A program made the translations under genes and the position numbers. A model generated the notes under the pieces. The model worked only from the letters and a program-made list of their open reading frames with translations, was not told the DNA's origin and did no database searches. A stretch of 64,000 bases of DNA, taken from assembly GCF_963664965.1 (NCBI RefSeq), contig NZ_OY761823.1, positions 2,622,001 through 2,686,000 on the forward strand, written 5' to 3'. How positions within the stretch are numbered: position 1 is the stretch's first letter; each line of letters starts with the position of its first letter. Below are positions 1-8,482 of the stretch, piece after piece. This DNA is from an uncultured Pseudodesulfovibrio sp. (GTDB taxonomy: Bacteria; Desulfobacterota; Desulfovibrionia; Desulfovibrionales; Desulfovibrionaceae).

Positions 1-33
1 TGCGGCGTTTTTCTATTTCATGCGAATTAAAAT

Positions 34-591
34 CTACTGAACCACGAACTCGTCTCTGCGGTTTTCAGCCCATGCAGTTTCGTTATGCGCCGGATTAGCC
101 GGACGTTCTTCACCGAAGCTCACAATGCTCATGCGTTCCGGAGCGACACCGAGAATGACAAGGTGCTCATAGGCAGCACGGGCACGGCGTTCACCAAGCG
201 CAAGATTGTATTCTTCCGTACCACGTTCATCACAATGGCCTTCGATGACGACACGGAAGCCGGAATATCGGCGCATGATATTGGCCTTGAGAGCCAAAAC
301 GGCGCGGGCTTCTTCATCCAATTCATAGGAATCAAAAGCGAAATGAATGGTTACGCTGGTCAGCTCTTCCTTGGCCTCAGCCTTGGCACGAGCCTCTGCT
401 TCAGCGGCCAGGGCAGCTTCATCCACCTTCGGTTCTTCAGGCGGCGGAGGCGGAGCCCACTTGGTGTCGTCCTTGACCTCAACCTGTGCGCCGGGGGGGG
501 TGCTGGTCGTCTTTTTCTTGGCACAACCAGCGCCAATAACGAGCGCAAAAGCCAAAAGGACCAAAATTGCAAGATGCCATCTTGATTTCAT
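34..591 (-). CDS. pal: Peptidoglycan-associated lipoprotein Pal
   Basis: Outer-membrane lipoprotein that binds peptidoglycan and, with TolB, forms the outer end of the Tol-Pal system. The 185-residue product has a hydrophobic signal segment (about residues 6-22) ending in a lipobox-like GAGC, an Ala/Pro/Glu-rich linker, and a C-terminal OmpA-like domain (about 80-185) with HFAFDSYEL, the peptidoglycan-binding stretch EGHCDERGTEEYNLALGERR and FGEERP. The ATG at 591 is preferred to a GTG two codons upstream because AAGGAG lies 5 bases before the ATG and would run into the GTG. It is the last gene of the minus-strand tol cluster, 124 bp after tolB. Family assignment is very secure. Confidence 0.96.
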   Translation of the reverse strand: MKSRWHLAILVLLAFALVIGAGCAKKKTTSTPPGAQVEVKDDTKWAPPPPPEEPKVDEAALAAEAEARAKAEAKEELTSVTIHFAFDSYELDEEARAVLALKANIMRRYSGFRVVIEGHCDERGTEEYNLALGERRARAAYEHLVILGVAPERMSIVSFGEERPANPAHNETAWAENRRDEFVVQ

Positions 592-715
592 GCCCACTCC
601 TTCGGTAAAGCCGTCAATCGGCCATTATCAGTAAAAAGCTTTCCAGCCATTAGGTTCATCGTGATTTAAGATGTACCTTTTCTGCAATAAAAATCAACCC
701 TCTGCCTGTGACAAA

Positions 716-2026
716 TCACCACTGAAGCGTCGTATCCCACGCAGGAGCAAACGCCTGTCCCTTTCCAGTGGAGATTTTTCGAGGTGCATCACCGTGCCGC
801 GTCGTCAAGTACAATTTGTATTCACCGGAACGGCTCGAAGCAAATGCGACAAAGTAACCATCAGGTCCAAATGCCGGATATTCATCACTTCCCGGACCAA
901 ACGTCAGCTGTTTCTCGCGTCCGGTTTCCAGATCGTGCAGATAAATCCTATGCCCGTTTGATGTACGATGCGTGTAAGCCACATACCGTCCGTTGGGACT
1001 CAGGCACGGATGCGTGTTGTACTTCCCGGTAAGGGTGACTCGCCGAACATCGCCAGACTTCATATCCATCAGATAAATATGCGGATTCCCTGCACGCCCT
1101 GAAGTAAAAACCATCTTGTTTCCAGTCCGGTCAAAACTCGGAGAAACCTCGATATATGAACTGCGTGCCAATGTCCGCCCCGGCCTGAACTGGCTATCAA
1201 GCTGATAAATATTGGTCGCTCCGTTCCGATTGAGCGCGACGATCAATCGATCTCCGGGCGCAAAAACGGGACTGATAACAGTCTGACCAAGTCCCTTGGT
1301 TTTCAGCGTGATTTTCTTTGTCTTGCTGTCATAAATTCCAAGCTCATGCCGCGTCTTTCCAATGTGGGTAAAGGCAATCTTCGATCCATCAGACGACCAT
1401 GAAGGACTCAGGTTGAATCCTCCAAGGCGAGTGATCTGTCGCAAATCCCTTCCCTGCGGCAGAACCGTGAAAATTTCCTTGTCTTTTCCAGTCTGTCGTA
1501 CAAAAGCGATAGGCGAATCAAAAAAGCCCTTCTTGCCGGTAAGGGCCTCAAGGAATGCCGAGCAAAAACGATCGGCAGCCTGAGAAAGCGTCATTTCGCT
1601 GACATCCTTGTAGGACTTGCCCACAACACGGCGTCCGCTGAATGTCTCGTAAACGCGGGCCTCAATATAGTTGCCGTTCCAGCCAGTCGTCATGCACAAA
1701 TCCACACGCGAAAGCTGCATCGGCTTGAAATTGATATCCTTGCCGGTCACCCCGGTACTCGGATCGCCACCAAGCATTTCCGAGACTGGAATCAATTTCA
1801 AGAACGGAATATAACTCAGATTATTGGCAACCAACTCCTCAAATGCCTTGGCAGGAGCATCGGGAATCTGTGTCCCTGCCAAGCCCTTGGGCGGCAGCAG
1901 AATGATGTTGACCATGCGCTGTCCCGGCCCATGGATATCCACGGTAAGGGGACCGGCCGCAAAAGCCGTCGAAAAGACAAAAAGAGTGAGAATGCTGCAA
2001 ACACATGCTGTCAGAATACGTTTCAT
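716..2026 (-). CDS. tolB: Tol-Pal system periplasmic beta-propeller TolB
   Basis: Periplasmic partner of Pal. The 436-residue length is typical of the family. A signal peptide (residues 1-23, cleavage expected after STAFA) is followed by an N-terminal alpha/beta domain containing DVSEMTLSQAADRF, then a C-terminal propeller of repeated WD40/PD40-type blades (SPSWSSDGSKIAFTH, SPSFDRTGNKMVFTS, HPCLSPNGRYVAYTH, YPAFGPDGYFVAFAS). The start ATG lies 5 bases after the tolA stop, so the two are probably translationally coupled. It sits between tolA and pal, as expected. Confidence 0.96.
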   Translation of the reverse strand: MKRILTACVCSILTLFVFSTAFAAGPLTVDIHGPGQRMVNIILLPPKGLAGTQIPDAPAKAFEELVANNLSYIPFLKLIPVSEMLGGDPSTGVTGKDINFKPMQLSRVDLCMTTGWNGNYIEARVYETFSGRRVVGKSYKDVSEMTLSQAADRFCSAFLEALTGKKGFFDSPIAFVRQTGKDKEIFTVLPQGRDLRQITRLGGFNLSPSWSSDGSKIAFTHIGKTRHELGIYDSKTKKITLKTKGLGQTVISPVFAPGDRLIVALNRNGATNIYQLDSQFRPGRTLARSSYIEVSPSFDRTGNKMVFTSGRAGNPHIYLMDMKSGDVRRVTLTGKYNTHPCLSPNGRYVAYTHRTSNGHRIYLHDLETGREKQLTFGPGSDEYPAFGPDGYFVAFASSRSGEYKLYLTTRHGDAPRKISTGKGQAFAPAWDTTLQW

Positions 2027-2031
2027 GACGA

Positions 2032-2913
2032 TTACTCTGCGAGTTCCTGGCTGTTGAAGTTGATGCGGAGGACACGGTCCCTGTCTGTTCTCGGTCGTTC
2101 CACGTTTTCTGTTTCGCGTATGGCCCGAAGTGCTGAACTGTCAAACTCGGGATTCCCCGACGACTCCAGTACCTTTGATGACAAAATTTTTCCTTCCTGA
2201 TCCAATACGATCTCAATCGTTACCAACAGATTGGCTTCACCGGCAAATGAAGGATATCGCCAGTTTTTCTTGATCGCTGTTCCGACTATCAAGGCATACA
2301 CCTCGGACAGTCCGGAACCGGTGCCGCCTCGGGAACCTCCCTCAACGCCGCCTTCAACGCCCCCCGGCTGTCCGCCATGAGCATAAACCTGCGTCCCCTC
2401 GCGTTTTTTCAAAGCTGCAAGCTCATTCTTGAGCGCCTTGGCCTTTTTCCTGTCTTCTCTTTCCGTTCTGGCCTTGGCTGAGGCAAGTCCCTCCGCAAGA
2501 AGCTGTTTCGCTGTTTTTTTCGGCTTTGGCTTGGGTTCCGGTTTCGGCTTTTCTTTTGGCTTGGGGGCTTCCTTTTTCTTGACGACAGTCTTTTTCTTAA
2601 CCTTTTTCGGGCTGATTTTCTGCACCTCGGATTCAGGCGTTGCCTCGACAACCGGAGCTTTCCTGACCTCGACAACCGGATCCGGTTGCGCCTCTACCTG
2701 AGGCACGCTTGAATCCGGCACAGACGCGGCAGGAACCTCAACAACCGGAGCCGGAGCAAGAGGCGGAGGAGGAGCCAGAGAAACAAGATCGACCGTATAA
2801 ACTGGACGATCCATGTTCACTTTCACCGCCTGTCCGCCAAGGCCAAACACTGCGATAGCTGCAAGTGAGGCATGCAGGATAATTGAAAGTACGAGTCCGA
2901 AACTTTGCCGCAT
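2032..2913 (-). CDS. tolA: Tol-Pal energy-transducing protein TolA (TonB-like C-terminus)
   Basis: Inner-membrane protein that transmits proton-motive-force energy from TolQR to the outer membrane. The 293-residue product has one N-terminal membrane anchor (about residues 6-26, following MRQSFG), a Pro/Val-rich then Lys/Pro-rich spacer (about 55-140), a charged helical segment, a Gly-rich hinge (GGVEGGVEGGSRGG) and a TonB/TolA-type C-terminal domain (about 205-293, VTIEIVLDQEGKI, SSALRAI). The frame stays open upstream of 2913 but overlaps tolR; the ATG at 2913, after the tolR stop, gives the normal cytoplasm-anchor topology. The ribosome binding site is weak, suggesting coupling to tolR. Confidence 0.9.
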   Translation of the reverse strand: MRQSFGLVLSIILHASLAAIAVFGLGGQAVKVNMDRPVYTVDLVSLAPPPPLAPAPVVEVPAASVPDSSVPQVEAQPDPVVEVRKAPVVEATPESEVQKISPKKVKKKTVVKKKEAPKPKEKPKPEPKPKPKKTAKQLLAEGLASAKARTEREDRKKAKALKNELAALKKREGTQVYAHGGQPGGVEGGVEGGSRGGTGSGLSEVYALIVGTAIKKNWRYPSFAGEANLLVTIEIVLDQEGKILSSKVLESSGNPEFDSSALRAIRETENVERPRTDRDRVLRINFNSQELAE

Positions 2914-2935
2914 ATTGTATTGGTTCCCGCAGGAA

Positions 2936-3364
2936 TTACTTCTTTTCTTTCCTGCCCGGTCCGGGACGGTCCTGCTCGGCCACAATGCCGAGCCGGTCGA
3001 TGCCCGCAGCCTTGACTTCACCCATGACGTGCACCACGACACCGTAGGCGACTTCCGAGTCCGCCCGGAGGAAAAGCTGTTTCTTCTGCTTTGCCACCAG
3101 CCGTTTCAGGTGATCTTCCAGCTCGTCCATGCCGACCTGAAATTCGTCCAGAAACAACGTGCCGTCCTTTTTCACCGAAAGGACAAGGTGTTCGGAATCC
3201 TGCGGCAGGTTCTTCACGGTCTTGGTGGTCGGCAGGTCGACCTCGACCCCCTGCGTCATGAGCGGGGCCGTGACCATGAAGATGATGAGCAGGACGAGCA
3301 TCACGTCCACAAAGGGAGTGACATTGATTTCATTGAGAAATCCGCCGCCGGTCTTGATCGCCAT
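2936..3364 (-). CDS. tolR: TolR/ExbD-type proton-channel subunit
   Basis: Inner-membrane partner of TolQ. The 142-residue product is a standard TolR/ExbD protein: a short cytoplasmic start, one membrane helix (about residues 17-36) carrying the conserved Asp in NVTPFVDVMLVLLIIFM, then a periplasmic domain with GVEVDLP and the typical ending VMGEVKAAGIDRLGIV. It begins 9 bases after tolQ and precedes tolA. The membrane Asp needed for proton use is present, so it looks functional. Confidence 0.95.
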   Translation of the reverse strand: MAIKTGGGFLNEINVTPFVDVMLVLLIIFMVTAPLMTQGVEVDLPTTKTVKNLPQDSEHLVLSVKKDGTLFLDEFQVGMDELEDHLKRLVAKQKKQLFLRADSEVAYGVVVHVMGEVKAAGIDRLGIVAEQDRPGPGRKEKK

Positions 3365-3373
3365 GGGTATCCC

Positions 3374-4078
3374 CTACTTGTGGTCTTTTTTGGAAGCCCA
3401 CGCGATTTCGCGTTCGGCGCGGTTGAGGAAGGCACCGGCAAAATCAATCAGGCCGGTCTCGACTTCGTTCAGCTTTCCAAGAAAGTAGTTGTAGAAAATG
3501 GTTGCCGGGATGGCGACGAGCAGGCCGATGGCCGTGGCGATCAGGGCTTCGGAAATGCCGGGAGCGACAGTGGCGAGCGCTGCGGACTGGGCCAGCCCGA
3601 TGGAATGGAATGAGTGCATGATGCCCCAGACCGTTCCGAACAGCCCGATGAACGGGGCCGCATTGGCGCAGGTGGCGAGAAACGGCAGGTTGCGGGTCAG
3701 GACGCGCATCTCCTTGGTGATACCCTGCTTGAGCACACGGCGGAGAGTGTCCTTGACCAGAAGCCGCTTGCGTTCCCGGTTGACCTCGGCTTTTTCGAGC
3801 AGCCGGAATTCGGCCACAGCCATGGTGCTGACGCGTGCCAACGGGGAATCGTCCTTGGAGCCGATGGCCTTGAGCCCGGAAGCGAGGTCACCTGCTTCCA
3901 TGAAGGCGTCATACCCACGCATGACTTTCTTGCGCGCTGAACCGATGGTGAAGAACTTGAAGAAAATGATGGTCCAGCTCCACAGGGACATGAGGCCGAG
4001 AAAGATCATTACCAGCTTCACGGCCAGAGTCGCGCCCGTGAGCAGGGTCAGGATGTCGCTGTCAGGCAGAAAATTCAT
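3374..4078 (-). CDS. tolQ: TolQ/MotA/ExbB-type proton-channel subunit
   Basis: Forms the proton channel with TolR. The 234-residue product has an N-terminal membrane helix (about 15-40), a cytoplasmic loop, and two C-terminal helices including [24 protein letters not shown] split across the family signature, and [21 protein letters not shown]. These are the conserved MotA/TolQ/ExbB core. The ATG at 4078 is chosen; a GTG at 4090 in frame would add only four residues. It is the first gene of the tolQRAB-pal cluster, 130 bp downstream of the PHP gene. Confidence 0.95.
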   Translation of the reverse strand: MNFLPDSDILTLLTGATLAVKLVMIFLGLMSLWSWTIIFFKFFTIGSARKKVMRGYDAFMEAGDLASGLKAIGSKDDSPLARVSTMAVAEFRLLEKAEVNRERKRLLVKDTLRRVLKQGITKEMRVLTRNLPFLATCANAAPFIGLFGTVWGIMHSFHSIGLAQSAALATVAPGISEALIATAIGLLVAIPATIFYNYFLGKLNEVETGLIDFAGAFLNRAEREIAWASKKDHK

Positions 4079-4208
4079 GCGTGTACCCACAATGTTTATG
4101 GCCCGAAACGAGCCTGCTTCTTACAAGAAAAGCCGCACCAGACAAGGTCACGGCTTGGTCTGTCCACAGATTATCAGCGAGTCACCGCCTGTATGCAGTC
4201 TGCGCCGA

Positions 4209-4859
4209 CTATTTCATGCATCGCTGCACGATCTCCCAGGCGTTCGCCTCGGTTTGACGATATTCATCAAGAGTAAGCCCTGCCCCCAGGGCGATAGTCT
4301 TTCGCATTTCCTTGCTGACCAGATCCTTCGGTGCGTGTGCATCATTATTCACGACAAGCTTTGCCCCATGCTTCCGGGCGAGAGCCGCAACGTGTCCATT
4401 GGTGTAACTATGACCACCTCGTGTGGTTATTTCGAGGGCAACCCCTTTTTCCACGGCGAGTTGCACTTCCTGATCCGTAATCATGCCGGGATGGGCCAAC
4501 ACATCGACACCGGCCTCAATAGCCGCCAAGTTGGTTCCGGGTGCCACAGGCTCCACCGGAGTTTCACCATGCATGACAACAATCTGTGCACCGGCTTCCC
4601 GTGCCTTTTCGACCATTTCTCCGATAAGAGCAGGCGGGATGTGCGTCAGCTCGACACCGGCCAACACGTTGATATCGTAAAAATATCCATGTTTCTTGAC
4701 GAAACGGAGAATATTTTCAACAGCATGATACAGAGTGCTTTCATCCGCATGATCGGTCATGCAAATGCCTTTGTAACCGATAACCTCGGCCCTGCGGACG
4801 AGTTCTGCGGGGATAAGCTCCCCGTCACTGAAAACCGTGTGGGTATGCAGGTCGATCAT
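4209..4859 (-). CDS. PHP-domain metal-dependent phosphoesterase
   Basis: A 216-residue PHP-fold hydrolase. Metal-binding motifs are in the expected order: DLHTHTVFSDG near the N-terminus, MTDHAD, GVELTH, VMHGE, LAHPG and NNDAHAP. The family includes histidinol-phosphatase-like and other phosphoesterases; the substrate cannot be read from sequence. It starts 7 bases after the stop of the DUF151 gene, and that gene overlaps miaB, so the three are probably cotranscribed. It is unlikely to be the only histidinol phosphatase, as the his genes in this window (hisHF) are 48 kb away. Confidence 0.85.
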   Translation of the reverse strand: MIDLHTHTVFSDGELIPAELVRRAEVIGYKGICMTDHADESTLYHAVENILRFVKKHGYFYDINVLAGVELTHIPPALIGEMVEKAREAGAQIVVMHGETPVEPVAPGTNLAAIEAGVDVLAHPGMITDQEVQLAVEKGVALEITTRGGHSYTNGHVAALARKHGAKLVVNNDAHAPKDLVSKEMRKTIALGAGLTLDEYRQTEANAWEIVQRCMK

Positions 4860-4866
4860 AGTTCTT

Positions 4867-5361
4867 CTACATCTTGTATTTTATGTCTTCTTCCGAAAGC
4901 TTTTCAAGCTCTTCCAGCCACTTGTCAGAATCCTCGGTCTTGATAACGCTTTCACTGTCTTCCTGAAACAGAGTACCGGCTTCTTCCAACACGCTTTCCT
5001 CGACCGCAATGGGACACTCTGCCCGCACGGCCAACGCAATGGCGTCCGAAGGACGACTGTCCATACGGAGCGTTTCATTTTCAGTTGTGACGATGATTTC
5101 GGCAAAGAAAGTACCGGACTCAATGGAAGTGACTTCCACTCCTGTCACTTTTCCGCCAAGAGAATGAATCATGTTCAGAAGCAGGTCGTGCGTCATGGGA
5201 CGCGGAAAAGGGGTTTTGTTGATCGCCATGGAAATGGCCATTGCTTCCAATGCTCCAATCCATATAGGCAACACACGCCCCTGATCCCCATTCTTGAGAA
5301 CGAGAATGGGTGACTTGGTTTTCTCATCCAACGCCAATCCGAAAATCTCCACGACTACCAT
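4867..5361 (-). CDS. DUF151 / bifunctional nuclease family protein
   Basis: A 164-residue protein of the BFN (DUF151) family, members of which have been reported to have nuclease activity. The conserved features are the start MVVVEIFGLALDE, LPIWIGALEA, PMTHDLL and the strongest family block RPSDAIALAVRAECPI. The C-terminus is acidic (EELEKLSEEDIKYKM). The ATG at 5361 overlaps the end of miaB by 7 bases, which indicates translational coupling. The physiological role is not known from sequence. Confidence 0.88.
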   Translation of the reverse strand: MVVVEIFGLALDEKTKSPILVLKNGDQGRVLPIWIGALEAMAISMAINKTPFPRPMTHDLLLNMIHSLGGKVTGVEVTSIESGTFFAEIIVTTENETLRMDSRPSDAIALAVRAECPIAVEESVLEEAGTLFQEDSESVIKTEDSDKWLEELEKLSEEDIKYKM

Positions 5362-6704
5362 GGAATGCCGATCCTTTCGCCCATAAGCGAGTGTTTCTTG
5401 GCTTCGATAATCCTTACCGGCACCATCATGCCGACCAGTCCGTCGCTTTCAGGCATGGCGACATTCACGATACGTCCTGCCGGGTCACGCCCTTTCCAGA
5501 AAGTCTCTTCACCGTTCTGTTTACGGCTCATCCCTTCGATAAAAGCGACAGTTTCAAGACCCACCAAATTTTCTAGACATTTTTTAGTAATATTATTTTG
5601 CAAAGTCTGCAAGCGCATCAGCCGCTCCGACGCTTCTTCCGGGGAGACCTTCGGCTCCATGTTCACGGCTGCCACTCCGGGACGGTCGGAATACTTGAAG
5701 GAAAAACTCGATTCATAGCCGACACGCTCAACCATATCGAGTGTTTCCTGAAAATCAGCTTCTGTCTCACCGGGAAAACCGACGATCAGATCGGTTGTCA
5801 ACGCGATGTCGGGACGGGCTTGTTTCAGGCCTTCGACAATGGAAAGATAACGCTCCTGAGTATACTTTCTTCGCATGGCCTTGAGCACTGCATCCGAACC
5901 GGACTGCAACGGCAGATGCAACGATGGGCAGAGATTCTCAAGTTCACCGAAAGCACGGATGACTTCCGGCGCTATATCCTTGGGGTGGGAAGTGGTGAAT
6001 CGCAGACGATGCAGTCCGTCGATTTCGGCAACCCGGTACAGCAAGTCGGCAAAACTGACGCCGACGCCCCCCTTGTCCTGCCCAAAACTGTTGACGTTCT
6101 GCCCAAGCAGAGTGATCTCGCGAATGCCGGATGCAACGAGCGCACGACACTCCTCGACGACGACATCAGGAAGACGCGACTTCTGGCGTCCACGAGTATA
6201 CGGCACAATGCAGTAGGAACAGAAGTTGTCGCATCCCTGCATGATGTTGACAAAGGCCTGCCGGGTTTCCGGCAGCGAAACAGTGCGCTCTTCGGATGTT
6301 TCACGCTCTTCGTAGATGGAGACAAAATCAAGCAATGCGACCCGATCGTCTCCACCTTCGGCAATACGCTCAAGCGCATTGGGAGCACCGGCGATTCCAT
6401 CGGAACCGAAAACCAGTTTCACAAAGGGAAAACGCTCGAAAAATCCACGGCCGACCTGCTGCGCGACACAGCCTCCGACAGCGGCAAAAATGTTCTCATC
6501 CCGCTTGAGATGTGCGGCAATCCGCCCAAGCTCACTGTAAACCTTCTGCTCAGGCTTATCGCGAACACTGCATGTATTGAGTATGTATACCTGAGCTTCT
6601 CCCTCGTCTGCCTGTTCCCATCCGCGGCTTTCCAGAGCACGGGTCAGCCAGTCCGAATCGTGAACATTCATCTGGCACCCAAAAGTGGTGATATGAAATT
6701 TCAT
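5355..6704 (-). CDS. miaB: tRNA-2-methylthio-N6-dimethylallyladenosine synthase MiaB
   Basis: Radical-SAM methylthiotransferase that adds a methylthio group to i6A37 of tRNAs reading UNN codons. The 449-residue product has the UPF0004 domain with cluster cysteines C10, C45 and C79, the radical-SAM CxxxCxxC at C158/C162/C165 (GCDNFCSYCIVPYTRG) and a C-terminal TRAM domain. SAM-domain landmarks ITLLGQNVNSFG and DLIVGFPGE support MiaB over the MtaB and RimO relatives. It is the first gene of the miaB-DUF151-PHP unit. Confidence 0.95.
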   Translation of the reverse strand: MKFHITTFGCQMNVHDSDWLTRALESRGWEQADEGEAQVYILNTCSVRDKPEQKVYSELGRIAAHLKRDENIFAAVGGCVAQQVGRGFFERFPFVKLVFGSDGIAGAPNALERIAEGGDDRVALLDFVSIYEERETSEERTVSLPETRQAFVNIMQGCDNFCSYCIVPYTRGRQKSRLPDVVVEECRALVASGIREITLLGQNVNSFGQDKGGVGVSFADLLYRVAEIDGLHRLRFTTSHPKDIAPEVIRAFGELENLCPSLHLPLQSGSDAVLKAMRRKYTQERYLSIVEGLKQARPDIALTTDLIVGFPGETEADFQETLDMVERVGYESSFSFKYSDRPGVAAVNMEPKVSPEEASERLMRLQTLQNNITKKCLENLVGLETVAFIEGMSRKQNGEETFWKGRDPAGRIVNVAMPESDGLVGMMVPVRIIEAKKHSLMGERIGIPW

Positions 6705-6773
6705 AAATCTATGATGTCCTGCCCATATGGGGCAATTGAAGTTTTCTTGAAAGAATATCCGGTTGCAAACGAG

Positions 6774-7358
6774 TTAATCACTGTGAAGCCAAGTGTCCAG
6801 AAAGTGCAATGCTTTTCTCAGGGTTTCCTCTTTGGTGAGAAGCGTATTGTCAATAATCAGCTCAGCGCGTGGGTCGACTTCAAATTCAATATCCACGCCG
6901 ATGACATCCCCCAGCCCTTCAAACTGTTCTCCGGTCTTCTGTCTCTGCAAGGCCTTGGCATACATATCGGCGACAATCTCCCCTTTGGGGCGAGCCGCCT
7001 CTCTACGCATGGCCTCACCAAGCTCACACTGAACAAAAATTTCTGCAAAGCATGCAATAGACTGTCTGGCATACTGTCTCATCTCGACCCGATAGGCCGA
7101 CCCATCCATGAGAACCGCCTTGCCCTGCCGCGTCAAATCAGCGGCCTCGTCCACAAACAGTGCATAGGCCCGCTCTCGCTCCTGAACAGTGTATTCAGGA
7201 GACGGGAAGTAGATCTTCCTGCGCTTATCCATTTGCAGCAGAGTAACATCATGCCCCTGCACTTGAAGATACTCATACACACCGCGAGCCAACGTTGTCT
7301 TGCCGCTCCCCGGCAGGCCGACAAACCATATTGCCCAACCCTGACCGGACATCTTCAT
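6774..7358 (-). CDS. Divergent adenylylsulfate-kinase-like P-loop kinase
   Basis: A 194-residue P-loop kinase of the APS-kinase-like superfamily. Walker A is GLPGSGKTT (residues 14-22). There is a late ARPKGEIVADMY block resembling the RDPKGLY region of APS kinases. The usual DGDNVR block after the P-loop is not visible; the equivalent position reads LQMDKRRKIYFPSPEYT. The APS substrate is therefore uncertain. Its ATG shares one base with the stop of the APH-type gene (TGATG), so the two are coupled. It may phosphorylate another small molecule; calling it cysC would overreach. Confidence 0.7.
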   Translation of the reverse strand: MKMSGQGWAIWFVGLPGSGKTTLARGVYEYLQVQGHDVTLLQMDKRRKIYFPSPEYTVQERERAYALFVDEAADLTRQGKAVLMDGSAYRVEMRQYARQSIACFAEIFVQCELGEAMRREAARPKGEIVADMYAKALQRQKTGEQFEGLGDVIGVDIEFEVDPRAELIIDNTLLTKEETLRKALHFLDTWLHSD

Positions 7359-8446
7359 CAGAGAGGCTCCATATACTTATTGATATTTTCCCAGTCGAAA
7401 ACATCATCCTTCAGGACATTGACCATGAGATTATGCAATCGCTTACGTACACTCTCAGGATGGTCCGGGTACCACTCTGGCGAGGCAATGACCAACCCCC
7501 GAAAGACCAGAAACGGTGCCATGACTTCAAGGACTTCAGCATCACCAGTCGCTTCCAGATACGTCTGGAAGTATGTCCGGTACAAGGTCTCGTATTCCCC
7601 ACTCAAACCATCATGCTCATACAGACTCCATAACAGATAATTGACCGCCATGGTCGCGAGGTCGCCGCCCGGTTCGCCCCACTCTCCCCGGCTGCGGTCC
7701 AAAACGGAAAATCGACCTGTGTGATCGACCAACACATTCCATGGATGGAAATCACCGTGCACTGCACTCAGACGATGTGCGTACTCCTTGAGTTTCCAGC
7801 GCCAGTCGATAAGCCGTTTTTCGATTCGAATGAAAACGTCAGGCAGGCAATAGGCATACGGATGAACATACGCCTCATCAATCAACCCGAGGATGCACTC
7901 ACTGGACCCGAGCAGGTTGCGAATCCGCCGATAATACAAATGAGCATCATCATGTTTCACACTATGGACACGCGCCAACCAGAGAGCGAACTCGCGAGCC
8001 GTATCAGTATCGGATTCACGAAAATCACCGCTGCGAATACGCTCCAGATCGAGAAAATAGTCATGGCCTTCAAGCTTCTCATTCAAAATGAAAAACTCTT
8101 TAGGCTCGTCCACAGGCACCAGCCGGTCTCCGGCATCGACATACCCCAGACCGATTGGGCGGACATGCTTCTCCATACGCGCCGAGGTCTCGTACTGAAA
8201 CATCAGTATGGCAGCACGGTCCCAATAAAATTGATGGCCGTACTTGTCCCCCTTCATGACGGACAGTACGGCCTCTTTATTCTCTCCACCAACCCGAAAA
8301 CGAATAAGCAAGGGCTTTCCGTAACCGAAACCCTTCATCCCTTGTTCGTCCAGATTGCCGATATCGCCCGCCCCGAGCAGTACCGCGTCGTCACCGAAGG
8401 CTCGTTTAAGATATTCCTCGATGTTCCCGATCTTCAAATCGATCAT
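7358..8446 (-). CDS. Aminoglycoside-phosphotransferase-fold (APH) kinase
   Basis: A 362-residue protein of the APH/choline-kinase/ChoK-like fold. The catalytic loop is HGDFHPWN (residues 230-237) and the metal-binding Asp is at about 250 (SVLDRSRGEWGEPGGDLA), matching the family arrangement of HGDxHxxN then D. The N-terminal half lacks an obvious substrate signature. It lies 36 bases after the PfkB-type gene and overlaps the APS-kinase-like gene by one base. Family members act on sugars, choline, amines or proteins; an antibiotic-resistance role is not indicated. Confidence 0.8.
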   Translation of the reverse strand: MIDLKIGNIEEYLKRAFGDDAVLLGAGDIGNLDEQGMKGFGYGKPLLIRFRVGGENKEAVLSVMKGDKYGHQFYWDRAAILMFQYETSARMEKHVRPIGLGYVDAGDRLVPVDEPKEFFILNEKLEGHDYFLDLERIRSGDFRESDTDTAREFALWLARVHSVKHDDAHLYYRRIRNLLGSSECILGLIDEAYVHPYAYCLPDVFIRIEKRLIDWRWKLKEYAHRLSAVHGDFHPWNVLVDHTGRFSVLDRSRGEWGEPGGDLATMAVNYLLWSLYEHDGLSGEYETLYRTYFQTYLEATGDAEVLEVMAPFLVFRGLVIASPEWYPDHPESVRKRLHNLMVNVLKDDVFDWENINKYMEPL

Positions 8447-8482
8447 GACGCCTCCTTTGCGAGGCAGGCAACGGACTGCTAT

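Noticed and set aside
3498-4943. A 481-codon plus-strand open frame across tolQ, an intergenic gap and the PHP gene
   Set aside because: Antisense to two well-supported genes and crosses their spacer; no family resemblance.
6774-7358. Calling the P-loop kinase a true CysC (APS kinase)
   Set aside because: The DGDNVR-type APS-binding block is not visible and the neighbours are not sulfate-assimilation genes.
5598-7640. A 680-codon plus-strand open frame opposite miaB and the kinase genes
   Set aside because: Spans three genes and their gaps on the other strand, has no recognisable domain, and the minus-strand products are clear families.
7358-8446. Antibiotic-resistance aminoglycoside phosphotransferase
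   Set aside because: Only the general APH fold motifs are present, and the operon context is metabolic kinases without any mobile element.
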